This document shows positions 1 to 8,436 of a stretch of DNA of 64,000 nt, in pieces. Below the pieces are notes generated by a model. That model worked only from the letters and a program-made list of their open reading frames with translations. It searched no databases and was not told the DNA's origin. Origin of the DNA: Enterobacteriaceae bacterium B14 (GTDB taxonomy: Bacteria > Pseudomonadota > Gammaproteobacteria > Enterobacterales > Enterobacteriaceae); the NCBI GenBank assembly GCA_000307305.1, contig DF158882.1, positions 867,495 to 931,494 of the forward strand, given 5' to 3'. Both the position numbers and the translations under genes were made by a program. Within the stretch, counting starts at the first letter, position 1; every line of letters begins with the position of its first letter.

Positions 1-525
1 CTCAGGGAACGGTGTGGTCAGCCCTTCGTGGTCACGCCAGAATACCTTGCCATCATCAAAGTGCAGTTCATGGCTCAGGCTATGCCGCCAGCCGTAACCA
101 AGCCCGTTCTGGTGCTCAACGCTGCTGGAGGTGTAAATACGTTGCCAGAGAAAGGGCAGGAAGCCCGGTAGCGTCGCATCCGTCAAGGCCAGAAACTCTT
201 CGCCGGTGGCAAGTGAAATCGGGTCGGCACTCTGTTTATTGCTGCTCCCTGCACTGCCCTTTTTGCCACCGTTGTAGCTCATTGAGCTAACGTCTTGATT
301 GCCCCAAGAGACAGATAAGGTGGTGCTGGGGGTACCTAGATTTTCCACGGAGACCAAATTACTCAGGTCTTTGCCATCGACGGAGAGATTTTGTCGTTTG
401 CTGGCATTGATAATGGTTTGCCCCGCCTTGGCCCACTTCTCCGAGAACTCAGAGTGCGCATCAGTGTGTTTGAGTACTGCACTGAAGAGGCGCTGAATGG
501 CGAGGTATTTATTGGGGATAGCCAT
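1..525 (-). CDS. RHS-family protein, N-terminal part (runs off left edge)
   Basis: An open frame of 175 codons reads leftward from an ATG at 523-525 without a stop to the window edge. It is preceded by a good Shine-Dalgarno (AAGGA about 11 bases upstream). Residues 1 to about 95 form a polar N-terminal region of unknown role. From about residue 98 the protein has the pattern typical of the DUF6531/RHS N-terminal region: a DPI-LATGEEFLALTD stretch, then LPGFLPFLWQRIYTSS and GYGWRHSLSHEL. Such proteins carry a YD-repeat shell and usually a variable C-terminal toxin, often followed by an immunity gene. Those parts would lie beyond base 1. No PAAR motif or transmembrane segment is visible in the part present, and no vgrG or T6SS gene lies upstream. 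The family call is strong; a toxin role is inference. Confidence 0.85.
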   Translation of the reverse strand, partial: MAIPNKYLAIQRLFSAVLKHTDAHSEFSEKWAKAGQTIINASKRQNLSVDGKDLSNLVSVENLGTPSTTLSVSWGNQDVSSMSYNGGKKGSAGSSNKQSADPISLATGEEFLALTDATLPGFLPFLWQRIYTSSSVEHQNGLGYGWRHSLSHELHFDDGKVFWRDHEGLTTPFPE

Positions 526-847
526 AAATCATCCGTTCCTTGGACGAGTGAAAGAGAGATAAATATACCACTATCAAACTGATTAAAAACAGTTTATTTC
601 ATATCAAGACAGCTATAGATGGCGACAAAACAGGATGATTTTGGGGGCCATACCTAAAATCAACCATGCCATTTTTATATTCAAACTTGTATTTTACAGA
701 ATAATCGCATAATTATAGATTTTGTAATGTCACCACTTGGCAAATAGTGCCTTCACAATTAGTTTCAATAGTTGGTGCGTGTATATTTCACTCAACCTTA
801 GGTGTGTTTGAGATGGGCACACAGCTAAAACATAAAAGAGATGAACG
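526..847. other. Intergenic region between RHS gene and ynfB
   Basis: A 322-base AT-rich spacer between two divergent genes. It must hold both promoters, but I see no confident -35/-10 pair or operator. No coding frame in it looks real. Confidence 0.5.
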
Positions 848-1180
848 ATGAAAAGATTACCATTAGCCGCTGTACTCCTATTTATCGCAGGTTGGAATAC
901 ACCCGTTTTGGCTCAGAGTTGCGGCCAAGGCAGCATCTGTATTAATGCGGATAGAGGCGATGATGCTCTGTCTAGGCAAATAGCCCAAGAGCGTAAAGAG
1001 GAATGGGCAGAAACCCGGAGTTTACGCCAGAAGCAAAATAAACGAATAGAGAAAGAGTTCGATAAAGCAGATAAAGCTATCGATAACCAAGAGAACTGCG
1101 AAACAAGCGCTGATCTTAACGCTTATTGGGAGCCTAATACCCGTCGCTGTTTAGATCGCAACACCGGTCGCCCTCTTTAA
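848..1180 (+). CDS. ynfB: UPF0482 (DUF1283) family periplasmic protein YnfB
   Basis: A 110-residue protein with an N-terminal signal peptide (cleavage expected after LA at about residue 22). The mature part is highly charged and helix-prone: residues 35-85 are rich in R, K, E and Q. The C-terminal half matches E. coli YnfB closely, including an [15 protein letters not shown] block and three cysteines, two of which (in NCE and RRC) could form a disulfide in the periplasm. The start follows an AAGAG Shine-Dalgarno. The gene is monocistronic and ends just before a strong bidirectional hairpin. The molecular function of the family is unknown. Family identity is confident from the C-terminal block. 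Confidence 0.85.
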   Translation: MKRLPLAAVLLFIAGWNTPVLAQSCGQGSICINADRGDDALSRQIAQERKEEWAETRSLRQKQNKRIEKEFDKADKAIDNQENCETSADLNAYWEPNTRRCLDRNTGRPL

Positions 1181-1200
1181 ACATTTGATGAATACATAAT

Positions 1201-1230
1201 AAAAAACCGCGATTTTCGCGGTTTTTTATT
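1201..1230. terminator. Bidirectional terminator, ynfB / beta-lactamase
   Basis: A 12-bp perfect stem (AAAAAACCGCGA paired with TCGCGGTTTTTT, loop TT) with A and T tracts on both sides. It can stop the convergent ynfB and beta-lactamase transcripts. Confidence 0.85.
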
Positions 1231-1239
1231 ATGAATACC

Positions 1240-2400
1240 CTACTCGCTTTCTATAACCCGACTGTCTGTTAAGATTTTATGAGCAGCTGTGACTCTTGCT
1301 GGAATGGGGTAGTTTTTATTCGCCAAAATCACAATGCCGACTTTCTGGGCTGGAATAAACGCAACATAAGCCGCAAAGCCATTGGTTGACCCTGTCTTAT
1401 TTATCCATACATCTTGCTGTGGTGATAAGGGTGGGTTGATTTGAGTCGCTGGCGTGTTCCCGTAGCTCATCGTGTCAGAATTACCCGCTAATAGTCTCTT
1501 TAATGTGACGGGGTATGCGTATTGCTCCCATATCAAGTCCTGAGTTAATTCACCCGATGTAAAGTATCCCGTATGGGTGTTATCTATTGCTCTGTGTAGA
1601 TTTTCTTTGGTTTTAATCAGATACATATTTGCGTCAATAAACTGAATAATATCGGCTGTACTTGTCTTCACACCATAGGCTTCATCGGCTAAAACGCCAG
1701 GGTTTACTCTTACCGGCTCATCTTTTTTATTGTAGCCCTGAGCATAGAGAGGCATTTTCTCTACTGGTACGTTGATATAGCTGTTTTTCATGCCTAGGTC
1801 GGCAAATAAACCTTTCTCCATCGCCTCGTTAAAAGGCTTGTTCATGCTTTTTGCCGCAATCATTCCTAGCAGCCCAATGCTGACATTAGAGTAGGCCCTG
1901 TGCGTTCCTGCCGCATCTTTCGGTTCCCAGCGTTGTAAGTAGGACATTAACTGTGTCATATCGTTAATGTCATCGGGCACTTGCAGCGGCAAGCCACCTG
2001 CCGTATGAGTCCCTAAATTAATGAGGGTGATGTTATCGAAGTGGCTTCCCTGTAAAGCAGGAAGATATTGGCTCGTTTTGTCAGAGAGCGAAAGGTTGCC
2101 GTTCTCTTGGGCATAAGAGGCGAGTGTCGCAGTAAACGTTTTACTAATTGAGCCGATTTCAAACAACGTATTGCTCGTAATAGGCTGTTTCGTTGCCTTT
2201 GACTCGAGACCATAGTTATAGAAATAGCGCTTACCGTTAATAGTCACTGCCACAGCGACTCCCGGAATAGCGTACTCCTGCATCATCGGGCGAATAGTGC
2301 TGTCGATGACCTCTTGTAATTGATCAGTACTTTTCGTGGCATAACCCGCAGTCGAGAAACATAGGGCCGCGATAGGGATCAGTTTTAATAGATTCAGCAT
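1240..2400 (-). CDS. Class C (AmpC-type) beta-lactamase
   Basis: A secreted serine beta-lactamase of 386 residues, the usual class C length. The chosen start (2400) gives a signal peptide ending near residue 20 (AGYA). An upstream in-frame ATG at 2448 would add 16 residues and overlap the preceding gene. All class C motifs are present and each sits exactly 20 residues after its mature numbering: S84-I-S-K87 (S64/K67), Y170-S-N172 (Y150/N152) and K335-T-G (K315). The enzyme should hydrolyse cephalosporins in the periplasm. It lies 37 bases downstream of a DHA2 efflux gene on the same strand, so it is probably co-transcribed. No divergent ampR is present, so expression is unlikely to follow the classical AmpR-inducible scheme. 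An esterase/DD-peptidase relative is less likely given the KTG and YSN match. Confidence 0.9.
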   Translation of the reverse strand: MLNLLKLIPIAALCFSTAGYATKSTDQLQEVIDSTIRPMMQEYAIPGVAVAVTINGKRYFYNYGLESKATKQPITSNTLFEIGSISKTFTATLASYAQENGNLSLSDKTSQYLPALQGSHFDNITLINLGTHTAGGLPLQVPDDINDMTQLMSYLQRWEPKDAAGTHRAYSNVSIGLLGMIAAKSMNKPFNEAMEKGLFADLGMKNSYINVPVEKMPLYAQGYNKKDEPVRVNPGVLADEAYGVKTSTADIIQFIDANMYLIKTKENLHRAIDNTHTGYFTSGELTQDLIWEQYAYPVTLKRLLAGNSDTMSYGNTPATQINPPLSPQQDVWINKTGSTNGFAAYVAFIPAQKVGIVILANKNYPIPARVTAAHKILTDSRVIESE

Positions 2401-2437
2401 GATGTAATCTTTTCGTTTAGGGGGTGAATATTTTTTC

Positions 2438-3937
2438 TCAATCAGCATCTAAAGCCACTTCCGGCATTCCCGGGCGGCTTTTCGCAGGTATGTACCAAGA
2501 GGCTGCTAGCGTGAAGAGTGAAACGAGCGCAGACACAATAAAAACTAAGTGCAGTGAAGATGCTACATTTTGTGTAATCCAGCCTAGCTGTTCTGTGGTG
2601 AACTGAGCCTTTCTTTCTGCTCCCATTAAGAGCTGAACCGGATCTATGATATCCGGTAAACGATAGTTTAAAGAGAGATTTAGCGTTGCACCTAAAATTG
2701 CCGTGCCTACGGCAGAGCCTAGCTGTCGGGTAAACATGGTCGATGCCGTAGCAATACCGCGGACATGATAAGGCGCCGCGTTTTGCACAGAAACAAGGAA
2801 AGTAGTATTACACATGCCTAAGCCCGCACCAATTAAGAATGATGCCACTCTAGCCCAATATAAACCGCTACTCGGAGTGATCAGCAATAGTACTAAACTA
2901 CCACCGACTAACAGTAAGGCTCCTATAGTGGCTGTTGTTCTGTAGGATGTTGCTCTCATCACTCGTCCACTCAGCGTGCTCGCAATAGGCCAGCCGATGG
3001 ACATTAGCGCCAACGTCATCCCCGCTTCAAGCGGAGATCCCCCCATAACACCTTGAATGAAAGTAGGTAGGAAGGCGCTAATACCCATCATTGCTGCACC
3101 GATGGTAAGCCCGCCGATATTTCCCGCGACGATAATTCTGCTACGCCACAGTTCTAGAGGGAAAAGTGGCTCCGCTACGGATTTTTCCTGTTTTATCAGA
3201 AGATAAATCGTCATTAACGCAAGCATGAGTAGCGGTATCACCCACCATCCCAGCACTTCAGCTTGTAGTAACGCTAACAATAGCGCTACTACTGAGATGG
3301 CTAAATATCCTGTGCCTAAAATATCCAATGAGTGTTTACGTCTGGTGTGAGACTCCGGCAGATAGCGAGCCAAAAGCAGCATCGCCAAAATACCGATAGG
3401 CACATTGACCCAAAAAATCAGTGCCCAGTTAAAATGCTGGACGATAAATGCCCCCATCAGTGGGCCAATAATGGCAGATACACCCCAGACGCTAGCAAGA
3501 TAGCCTTGTACTCTTGGGCGCTCTTCCGATGAATAGATATCGGCAATGATCGTTGCCGCAACAGGGGTGATAGCCCCTGCCCCCACCCCCTGAAGTGCGC
3601 GAAACCCAATGAGCCACCACATGTTAGGAGAGAAACCGCATAACACAGAACCAAGGAGAAAAAGCGAGGCACCAATAAAGAAAATTCTCTTTCTGCCATA
3701 AAGATCGGCTAATCGCCCATAAATGGGCACGCTGATAGATTGGGTAAGTAAATAGGCGGCAAAAACCCAGCCAAGTAAGGAGAACCCACCAAGGTCTGCA
3801 ATAATCGTAGGCATCGCAGTTGCGACGATAGTGACTTCAATCGCAGCCATAAACATAGCTAACATACAGGCTATTAAAATAATTGGCCTTCTAAGCAACT
3901 TAGACTGGCATTCTGGTGCGTTGATGTTTTTTGTCAT
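2438..3937 (-). CDS. DHA2-family (EmrB/QacA type) MFS drug efflux transporter
   Basis: A 499-residue polytopic membrane protein with about 14 hydrophobic segments, the DHA2 topology. The loop 2-3 signature G-LADLYGRKR lies at residues 75-84, and motif C-like glycine/proline patterns occur in segment 5 (GVSAIIGPLMGAF). Such pumps export cationic or hydrophobic drugs with proton antiport. EmrB normally pairs with a periplasmic adaptor EmrA, but no EmrA is encoded beside this gene, so it probably works alone across the inner membrane. The gene lies immediately upstream of a beta-lactamase gene on the same strand (37-base gap). No dedicated regulator flanks it. The substrate cannot be told from sequence. 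Confidence 0.85.
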   Translation of the reverse strand: MTKNINAPECQSKLLRRPIILIACMLAMFMAAIEVTIVATAMPTIIADLGGFSLLGWVFAAYLLTQSISVPIYGRLADLYGRKRIFFIGASLFLLGSVLCGFSPNMWWLIGFRALQGVGAGAITPVAATIIADIYSSEERPRVQGYLASVWGVSAIIGPLMGAFIVQHFNWALIFWVNVPIGILAMLLLARYLPESHTRRKHSLDILGTGYLAISVVALLLALLQAEVLGWWVIPLLMLALMTIYLLIKQEKSVAEPLFPLELWRSRIIVAGNIGGLTIGAAMMGISAFLPTFIQGVMGGSPLEAGMTLALMSIGWPIASTLSGRVMRATSYRTTATIGALLLVGGSLVLLLITPSSGLYWARVASFLIGAGLGMCNTTFLVSVQNAAPYHVRGIATASTMFTRQLGSAVGTAILGATLNLSLNYRLPDIIDPVQLLMGAERKAQFTTEQLGWITQNVASSLHLVFIVSALVSLFTLAASWYIPAKSRPGMPEVALDAD

Positions 3938-4069
3938 AGTTGGAACGAAGCGATGATTAACTCGTCATTTTTTGAGTATAACAAGTTAATGCGAAGCCTT
4001 TGGTAAAACCAATGAAATGAATGGCGTTTTGCACTGGCCGTCATGTTTTATAACGGCCCGCCATAGGGA

Positions 4070-4735
4070 TTATTTTAGCGCAGAAAGATTAATATAACCG
4101 GAGAGATCGCGCTGTTCAGGTCTGAGCAAATAGGGAAGCTCCCCTAACTGTGGTGCGGGTAACTTTTGGCGCAATGCATCTAATGTCTCGGCGTAGTGAG
4201 CAAGACCTGGGTTTATACGATTAGCTACCCAGCCAGCAAATGTCAGGCCATCATTGAGTATGGCCTGCGCCGTTAGTATTGCATGATTGATACAACCCAG
4301 TTTTATTCCAACTACCAAAATAACCGGAAGTTGTTCCTGAACTACCCATTCAGAAAACGGGCGCAGATCGCTCATTAAGACCCTAAAACCCCCGGTTCCC
4401 TCGACAATCACTCTCGTCGCTTTTTGCTCTAGATTGTGTAACCCACTAGAAAGTAAGGCGTAGTTTAGTTGTTCCCCAGTATAAGCATTGATGATCTCTT
4501 CTTCTAATGGGATAGGATTTATCTCTTCATAAGGAAGCGCTAAATTTGAGGAGGATTGGAGTATTAATGCATCTTTATTTCTTAAACCCTCGTCAGTTTT
4601 CTGGCTACTGACTGCAATAGGCTTATACCCAATAGCCGTTTCACCTTCATTTGCCATTGCCTGTAATAACGCACGGGAAACAACAGTTTTTCCAACTTCG
4701 GTATCAGTACCGGTGACAAAAAAACGCTTCAACAT
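4070..4735 (-). CDS. bioD2: Dethiobiotin synthetase paralogue BioD2 (YnfK)
   Basis: An ATP-dependent carboxylase-like enzyme of 221 residues. In biotin synthesis the BioD family closes the ureido ring of dethiobiotin from diaminononanoate, CO2 and ATP. The P-loop GTDTEVGKTVVS (residues 8-19), the KPIAVS segment (38-43) and a conserved EGTGG motif (about 112-116) are present. The gene is next to mlc in a region that keeps E. coli ynfK-mlc-ynfL-ynfM order, which makes it the ynfK (bioD2) orthologue rather than the bio-operon bioD. In E. coli the paralogue's physiological role is unclear. A two-gene insertion (AraC and PEBP) separates it from mlc here. The ATG at 4735 gives a full-length P-loop start. 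Confidence 0.9.
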   Translation of the reverse strand: MLKRFFVTGTDTEVGKTVVSRALLQAMANEGETAIGYKPIAVSSQKTDEGLRNKDALILQSSSNLALPYEEINPIPLEEEIINAYTGEQLNYALLSSGLHNLEQKATRVIVEGTGGFRVLMSDLRPFSEWVVQEQLPVILVVGIKLGCINHAILTAQAILNDGLTFAGWVANRINPGLAHYAETLDALRQKLPAPQLGELPYLLRPEQRDLSGYINLSALK

Positions 4736-4822
4736 AAAAAGTAGCTCCGGGACAGTGATGTCAGAAAATAAGATGGGTTTGAGTAGAATTTAATAAATAC
4801 GATATGAATGGAAAAAGTCTAG

Positions 4823-4853
4823 GCTAACGCCATCTATAAGAGCTTGCGTTAGC
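4823..4853. other. Hairpin between araC-type gene and bioD2
   Basis: An 8-bp perfect stem (GCTAACGC / GCGTTAGC) with a 15-base loop. On the minus strand it is followed, after a short gap, by a CTTTTT run, so it may weakly terminate the upstream AraC-type transcript. The T run is distant, so this is uncertain. Confidence 0.35.
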
Positions 4854-5015
4854 GCAATGTTTTGTCCGTCAGTGAAACTATTTATGTTTGATATAGGTAG
4901 GAGAATCTTTTATTTACTCAATTCGGGGGAGTAATGCTTTCTTTTCAATCATCTGCATCTATCGTATTTATTCGCAAAAACAGACGATGAAATAAGCACG
5001 TAATTTACTTTGTGG

Positions 5016-5834
5016 TTACTCTGATATTTTCTCTTTACGCATGGCATCCCGAAGTTCGCTGGGAGTAATACCGAAGTGTTTTGTAAAACGGGCGGAAAAA
5101 CGCGAGGCTGAAGTATAACCATTGCGGTAGGCAATACCCCCGATTGTCCGGTGGCTACTTTGTAGTTCATAAAGTGCTTTACCCATCCTTACGTTCTCTA
5201 AAATTTTGCGGAAACTTTGTTCTTCAGAATTCAATCGACGCCTAAACGTTGAACTGCCCATATGCAACCGAGCAGCCACTTCATCGACAGTCCAATCTTT
5301 AGTTAAATCTAATAAGAGTATCTGCTGAACCTGAACAGATAAGGGATCATAGCGATCCTGAAAGAATAGGCCGCTATTTCCAGAAAGATGTAACGCTAAT
5401 AAAACGCCTTCTAGTTGGTGTTCTTGGAGTCTTTGAGGTGCATTACTCTTTAGTGACTCTATCAAGCCATTCCACATCCACTTAAGGTCACCATGAAACG
5501 GAATACAAAGTGATGCAGATTCAACAGGTGTCGAAGGTTTTGGGTTTTTCTCTTTAAATTGCTGCAATAGACCGTTAGGAATATAAACCATATCTGAGAC
5601 ATATTTTCCCTGATGCGGTGTATTTGCGATGTCGATTTCAGCACCGCCGGGAAATAAAATGAGGGATTCCGTCGATGCCACTTCGCAATATTCCCCCCAT
5701 TGTACCGTTTTCGTTCCTTGGCGAACTCGGCAAAGCGCAGGCGTAAACAGTTTAACCCTATGCAGCGCATGCGCGCTGCGGGCCATAATCACCTGAATCG
5801 TTAACTTTTGTTCAAAATAGTTTATTAATTTCAT
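5016..5834 (-). CDS. AraC/XylS-family transcriptional regulator
   Basis: A 272-residue regulator. Residues about 20-110 form a cupin-like N-terminal half of the kind seen in GadX/virulence-type AraC proteins (TPALCRVRQGT, SLILFPGGAEIDI). Residues about 170-265 carry the two helix-turn-helix motifs: the first at TVDEVAARLHMGSSTFRRRL, the second ending in GYTSASRFSARFTKHFGITPSELR, which is the AraC signature. It starts 1 base after the stop of a PEBP-family gene, so the two are translated from one mRNA. The effector and target genes are unknown. The likely target is its own operon or envelope/stress genes, but this is inference. The cognate E. coli region has no such gene, so it is an accessory insertion between mlc and bioD2. 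Confidence 0.85.
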   Translation of the reverse strand: MKLINYFEQKLTIQVIMARSAHALHRVKLFTPALCRVRQGTKTVQWGEYCEVASTESLILFPGGAEIDIANTPHQGKYVSDMVYIPNGLLQQFKEKNPKPSTPVESASLCIPFHGDLKWMWNGLIESLKSNAPQRLQEHQLEGVLLALHLSGNSGLFFQDRYDPLSVQVQQILLLDLTKDWTVDEVAARLHMGSSTFRRRLNSEEQSFRKILENVRMGKALYELQSSHRTIGGIAYRNGYTSASRFSARFTKHFGITPSELRDAMRKEKISE

Positions 5835-5835
5835 C

Positions 5836-6384
5836 TTACCGACCGTAAACGGCGTCTAAATCTGCGGTAGCTAATACATTCGCATTCAGCATAAATCCAG
5901 CCAGCGCGCCACTAGACTCATTATCTATCGGCAACTGTGCTGTTTTTAATGCCCAAATCGTAAAACGATAGCGATGAGGAGAAGCACCTTCTGGTGGGCA
6001 TGCACCACCAAACCCTGCATATCCATAGTCATTACGACCTTGGACTGCCCCTTTTGGTAAAAGCATATTGTTACGATCCCCCGCATTCGCCGGAAGTGCT
6101 TGTACATTTGCCGGTATATTCACCATCGTCCAATGCCACCACCCACTGCCTGTTGGCGCATCAGGATCATACACTGTTACCGCAAAACTTAGAGTACCCG
6201 GAGGTGGATTCTTCCAAGATAGCTGCGGAGAAATGTTTTTTCCACTACAGCCGAATCCATTAAATACATGAGAATCGCCCAATGCTTTACCCTGTGCGAT
6301 ATCCTCACTTTGCAAGACGAAAGTTTGAGCATATGCACTTACCGAGCATAACGTAAGAACCAGGCCGATAATGTTTTTCTTCAT
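5836..6384 (-). CDS. Secreted PEBP-family protein (YbhB/YbcL type)
   Basis: A 182-residue phosphatidylethanolamine-binding-protein family member with a signal peptide ending about residue 19 (SAYA), like periplasmic YbcL rather than cytoplasmic YbhB. Conserved PEBP features are seen: NGFGCSGKNISPQLSW (about 42-57), the YDPDAPTGSGWWHW ligand-pocket motif (about 72-85), and the GGACPPEG-PHRYRFTIWAL segment (about 126-147). Family members bind anionic ligands; a bacterial substrate is not established. Two cysteines (in GCSG and GGACPP) could form a disulfide in the periplasm. It is the first gene of a two-gene unit with the AraC-type regulator, separated by one base. In uropathogenic E. coli a YbcL variant suppresses neutrophil migration, but nothing here shows that role. 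Confidence 0.88.
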   Translation of the reverse strand: MKKNIIGLVLTLCSVSAYAQTFVLQSEDIAQGKALGDSHVFNGFGCSGKNISPQLSWKNPPPGTLSFAVTVYDPDAPTGSGWWHWTMVNIPANVQALPANAGDRNNMLLPKGAVQGRNDYGYAGFGGACPPEGASPHRYRFTIWALKTAQLPIDNESSGALAGFMLNANVLATADLDAVYGR

Positions 6385-6518
6385 ATGTCATCTCCAATGA
6401 ATCAATAATAGATAGAGAGGAGAGAGTAACGAATATAGATCAGCAACAGTGTGCTGAAATGCTCTTTGTCTATGCCAAAACGATCACTAGAATAAAATAC
6501 GCCACACCATCGGCCTAT

Positions 6519-7736
6519 CTATCCCTGCAGCAACTTCACCAATAACGAGCCGTTATACAGCGCATCTTTGACCAACGCAGCGCCTGGCATAGTGCCACTG
6601 TTATGGAACTGGGTTGAATTGATTTGCAGATGCTCAGTGTAGGTTGGAATAGATTGTTGCTTAATACAGGCGAGAATAGCGGGATATAAAATCTCTGCAG
6701 CTTGGTTGAGGGGGGAACCGACAAGAATCTTTTCTGGATTAAAGATATTCACCATCATTGCAACGATACGGCCTACGTTATGGCCAACAGTCATGATGAC
6801 ATCTTTCGCTAACAAGTCCCCCTGTAGTGCCGCTGCACACAGTGTGTCAATTGAGAGTTCCTGACCGAGTAAGAGCGAATTCGGCGAGTGATTCAGGCGA
6901 TCTTGAGTTAGCTCAAGAATACTTTCAATGCTAGCAACGGTTTCTAAGCAGCCATGATTTCCGCAGTAGCAACGTTTCCCATAGGCTTCGACTTGTGTGT
7001 GTCCTATCTCAATGACACTACTCGTTCCTGCATGGAGGATCTTACTGTTGGTTATCACCCCTGCCCCTACGTTATGGTCAATCACGACCTGAATAACGTT
7101 TTTACTGCCTTTTGATGCACCAAATAGGGCCTCAGCCATTGTCCACGCACTGATGTCATGCTGTAAAAAAACGGGTAGCCCCGTGAGGTTAGCGATGGCA
7201 TCCGAGAGAGGAAGCTCTTCATCGTCATAAAATGGCATTCGATGGACTATCCCCTTAACCGCATCAATGATGCCAGGGAGAGTCACCGCTATCGCGGTAA
7301 GCCGTTCTAACTTAGCCTGATGGCGGGTGAAAAACTGATTAATCTCAGAGAGAAGCCTTTCTAATAGAGGTAATTCATGGATGGCAGGTAGAGAGAGTTG
7401 TTCTTCGACAACAATTTTACTGCTGAGATCCCGTAGCGCTATAGTCAAAGAGCCGGGATTCATTCTGATAGCAAGATAGTGCCAAGCTTCCGTATCCAGA
7501 ATTAAACCGATAGCTGGGCGACCACGGTTACTCGTTTCTTCAAATTCAGTCTCTTGCACCAGATGAGCTTCAACTAGCTCTCTAACAATTTTGGTAATAC
7601 TGGCAGGCGCGAGCTGGGCACGTTTAGAGAGTTCTATACGTGAGATAGGGCCATGGAGATCGATTAACCGATATACGGCTCCGGCGTTGACCTGCTTGAT
7701 TTGATCAATATGACCAGGTTGCCCACCAACGATCAC
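6519..7736 (-). CDS. mlc: ROK-family transcriptional repressor Mlc (DgsA)
   Basis: Global repressor of sugar-uptake genes (ptsG, manXYZ, ptsHI, malT in E. coli). It is released from DNA when the dephosphorylated glucose permease EIICB-Glc sequesters it at the membrane. The N-terminal winged HTH spans about residues 10-80, with the ROK domain after it. The zinc-binding cluster is clear: a GHTQVEAYGKRCYCGNHGCLE motif around residue 250, with three cysteines and a histidine. The sequence tracks E. coli Mlc along its whole length. I prefer the GTG start at 7736 (405 residues), which has AGGAG 8 bases upstream and aligns with E. coli. ATGs at 7742 and 7763 are in frame but poorly placed. The gene sits between bioD2 and ynfL as in E. 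coli. Confidence 0.93.
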   Translation of the reverse strand: MIVGGQPGHIDQIKQVNAGAVYRLIDLHGPISRIELSKRAQLAPASITKIVRELVEAHLVQETEFEETSNRGRPAIGLILDTEAWHYLAIRMNPGSLTIALRDLSSKIVVEEQLSLPAIHELPLLERLLSEINQFFTRHQAKLERLTAIAVTLPGIIDAVKGIVHRMPFYDDEELPLSDAIANLTGLPVFLQHDISAWTMAEALFGASKGSKNVIQVVIDHNVGAGVITNSKILHAGTSSVIEIGHTQVEAYGKRCYCGNHGCLETVASIESILELTQDRLNHSPNSLLLGQELSIDTLCAAALQGDLLAKDVIMTVGHNVGRIVAMMVNIFNPEKILVGSPLNQAAEILYPAILACIKQQSIPTYTEHLQINSTQFHNSGTMPGAALVKDALYNGSLLVKLLQG

Positions 7737-7894
7737 AAACATCGCTCCTATAATTATTTTCACACTATAAAATAACGTTGAGTGCCATGGTGGAGCTTTT
7801 CCCGTATTCCGTCAACTGTTTGATTCTAGATGTGATTAAGTAGGTAAAAATGAACTATTTTTTCACCACTATGAAACGAAATACCTTCGTATTT

Positions 7895-8416
7895 CTATTT
7901 ATCATCCAGTCTCAGTTGCATGGCACAGCGCCTCTCGCGGGGGAGACCATAAACGCTCTCACAGGCAAAGACATTTTGTAGATGCGTGGATAACACCGTT
8001 TCACTCACGATATGAAACCCCTGCTTTTCATAAAAAGGTCGATTCCAAGCAATATCGGTAAATGTCGTTAGTGTGATAGCCGATAAGCCCTGCTGTTTCG
8101 CCGCCTTAATCGTGTGTTGTATTAACCTATGGCCAATGCCCTGACATTGAAACGGTTGCGCTACGGATAACTCCCAAATATGAAGTATCGCCCCTTGCAC
8201 TTCCGCGTTTAGAAAACCGACAGGATTATCCTGTTTGTCCACAGCAACAATGGAATACCCTTCTGCAATGAGTTTTAGATGGTCGTTTACTGACTGAACA
8301 TCATCTTCGGCAATCCATGCTAGGTCCGGTATCGCTAAAAAAACCAAACTGGCTGATCTCTCAATAGCGGGAAGTTTGGGGGCATCTTTCGGGTGAGTTA
8401 CTCTAATTTTGTACAT
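7895..8416 (-). CDS. GNAT-family N-acetyltransferase
   Basis: A 173-residue acetyl-CoA-dependent acetyltransferase. The GNAT core motif A is visible as the segment LSVAQPFQCQGIGHRLIQ around residues 93-110, containing the Q/R-x-x-G-x-G/A type pyrophosphate-binding loop (QCQGIG). Motif B appears as RPFYEKQGF (about 128-136). The substrate cannot be predicted. The gene follows ynfL by about 20 bases on the same strand and could be co-transcribed with it. It is absent from the same place in E. coli, so it is a lineage-specific addition. The ATG at 8416 gives a complete domain. Confidence 0.82.
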   Translation of the reverse strand: MYKIRVTHPKDAPKLPAIERSASLVFLAIPDLAWIAEDDVQSVNDHLKLIAEGYSIVAVDKQDNPVGFLNAEVQGAILHIWELSVAQPFQCQGIGHRLIQHTIKAAKQQGLSAITLTTFTDIAWNRPFYEKQGFHIVSETVLSTHLQNVFACESVYGLPRERRCAMQLRLDDK

Positions 8417-8436
8417 TCTTTCTCGTCATCCTTGGT

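Noticed and set aside
12..582. Three plus-strand frames of 63-92 codons
   Set aside because: They are antisense shadows of the RHS frame; their translations have no recognisable features while the minus strand matches a known family.
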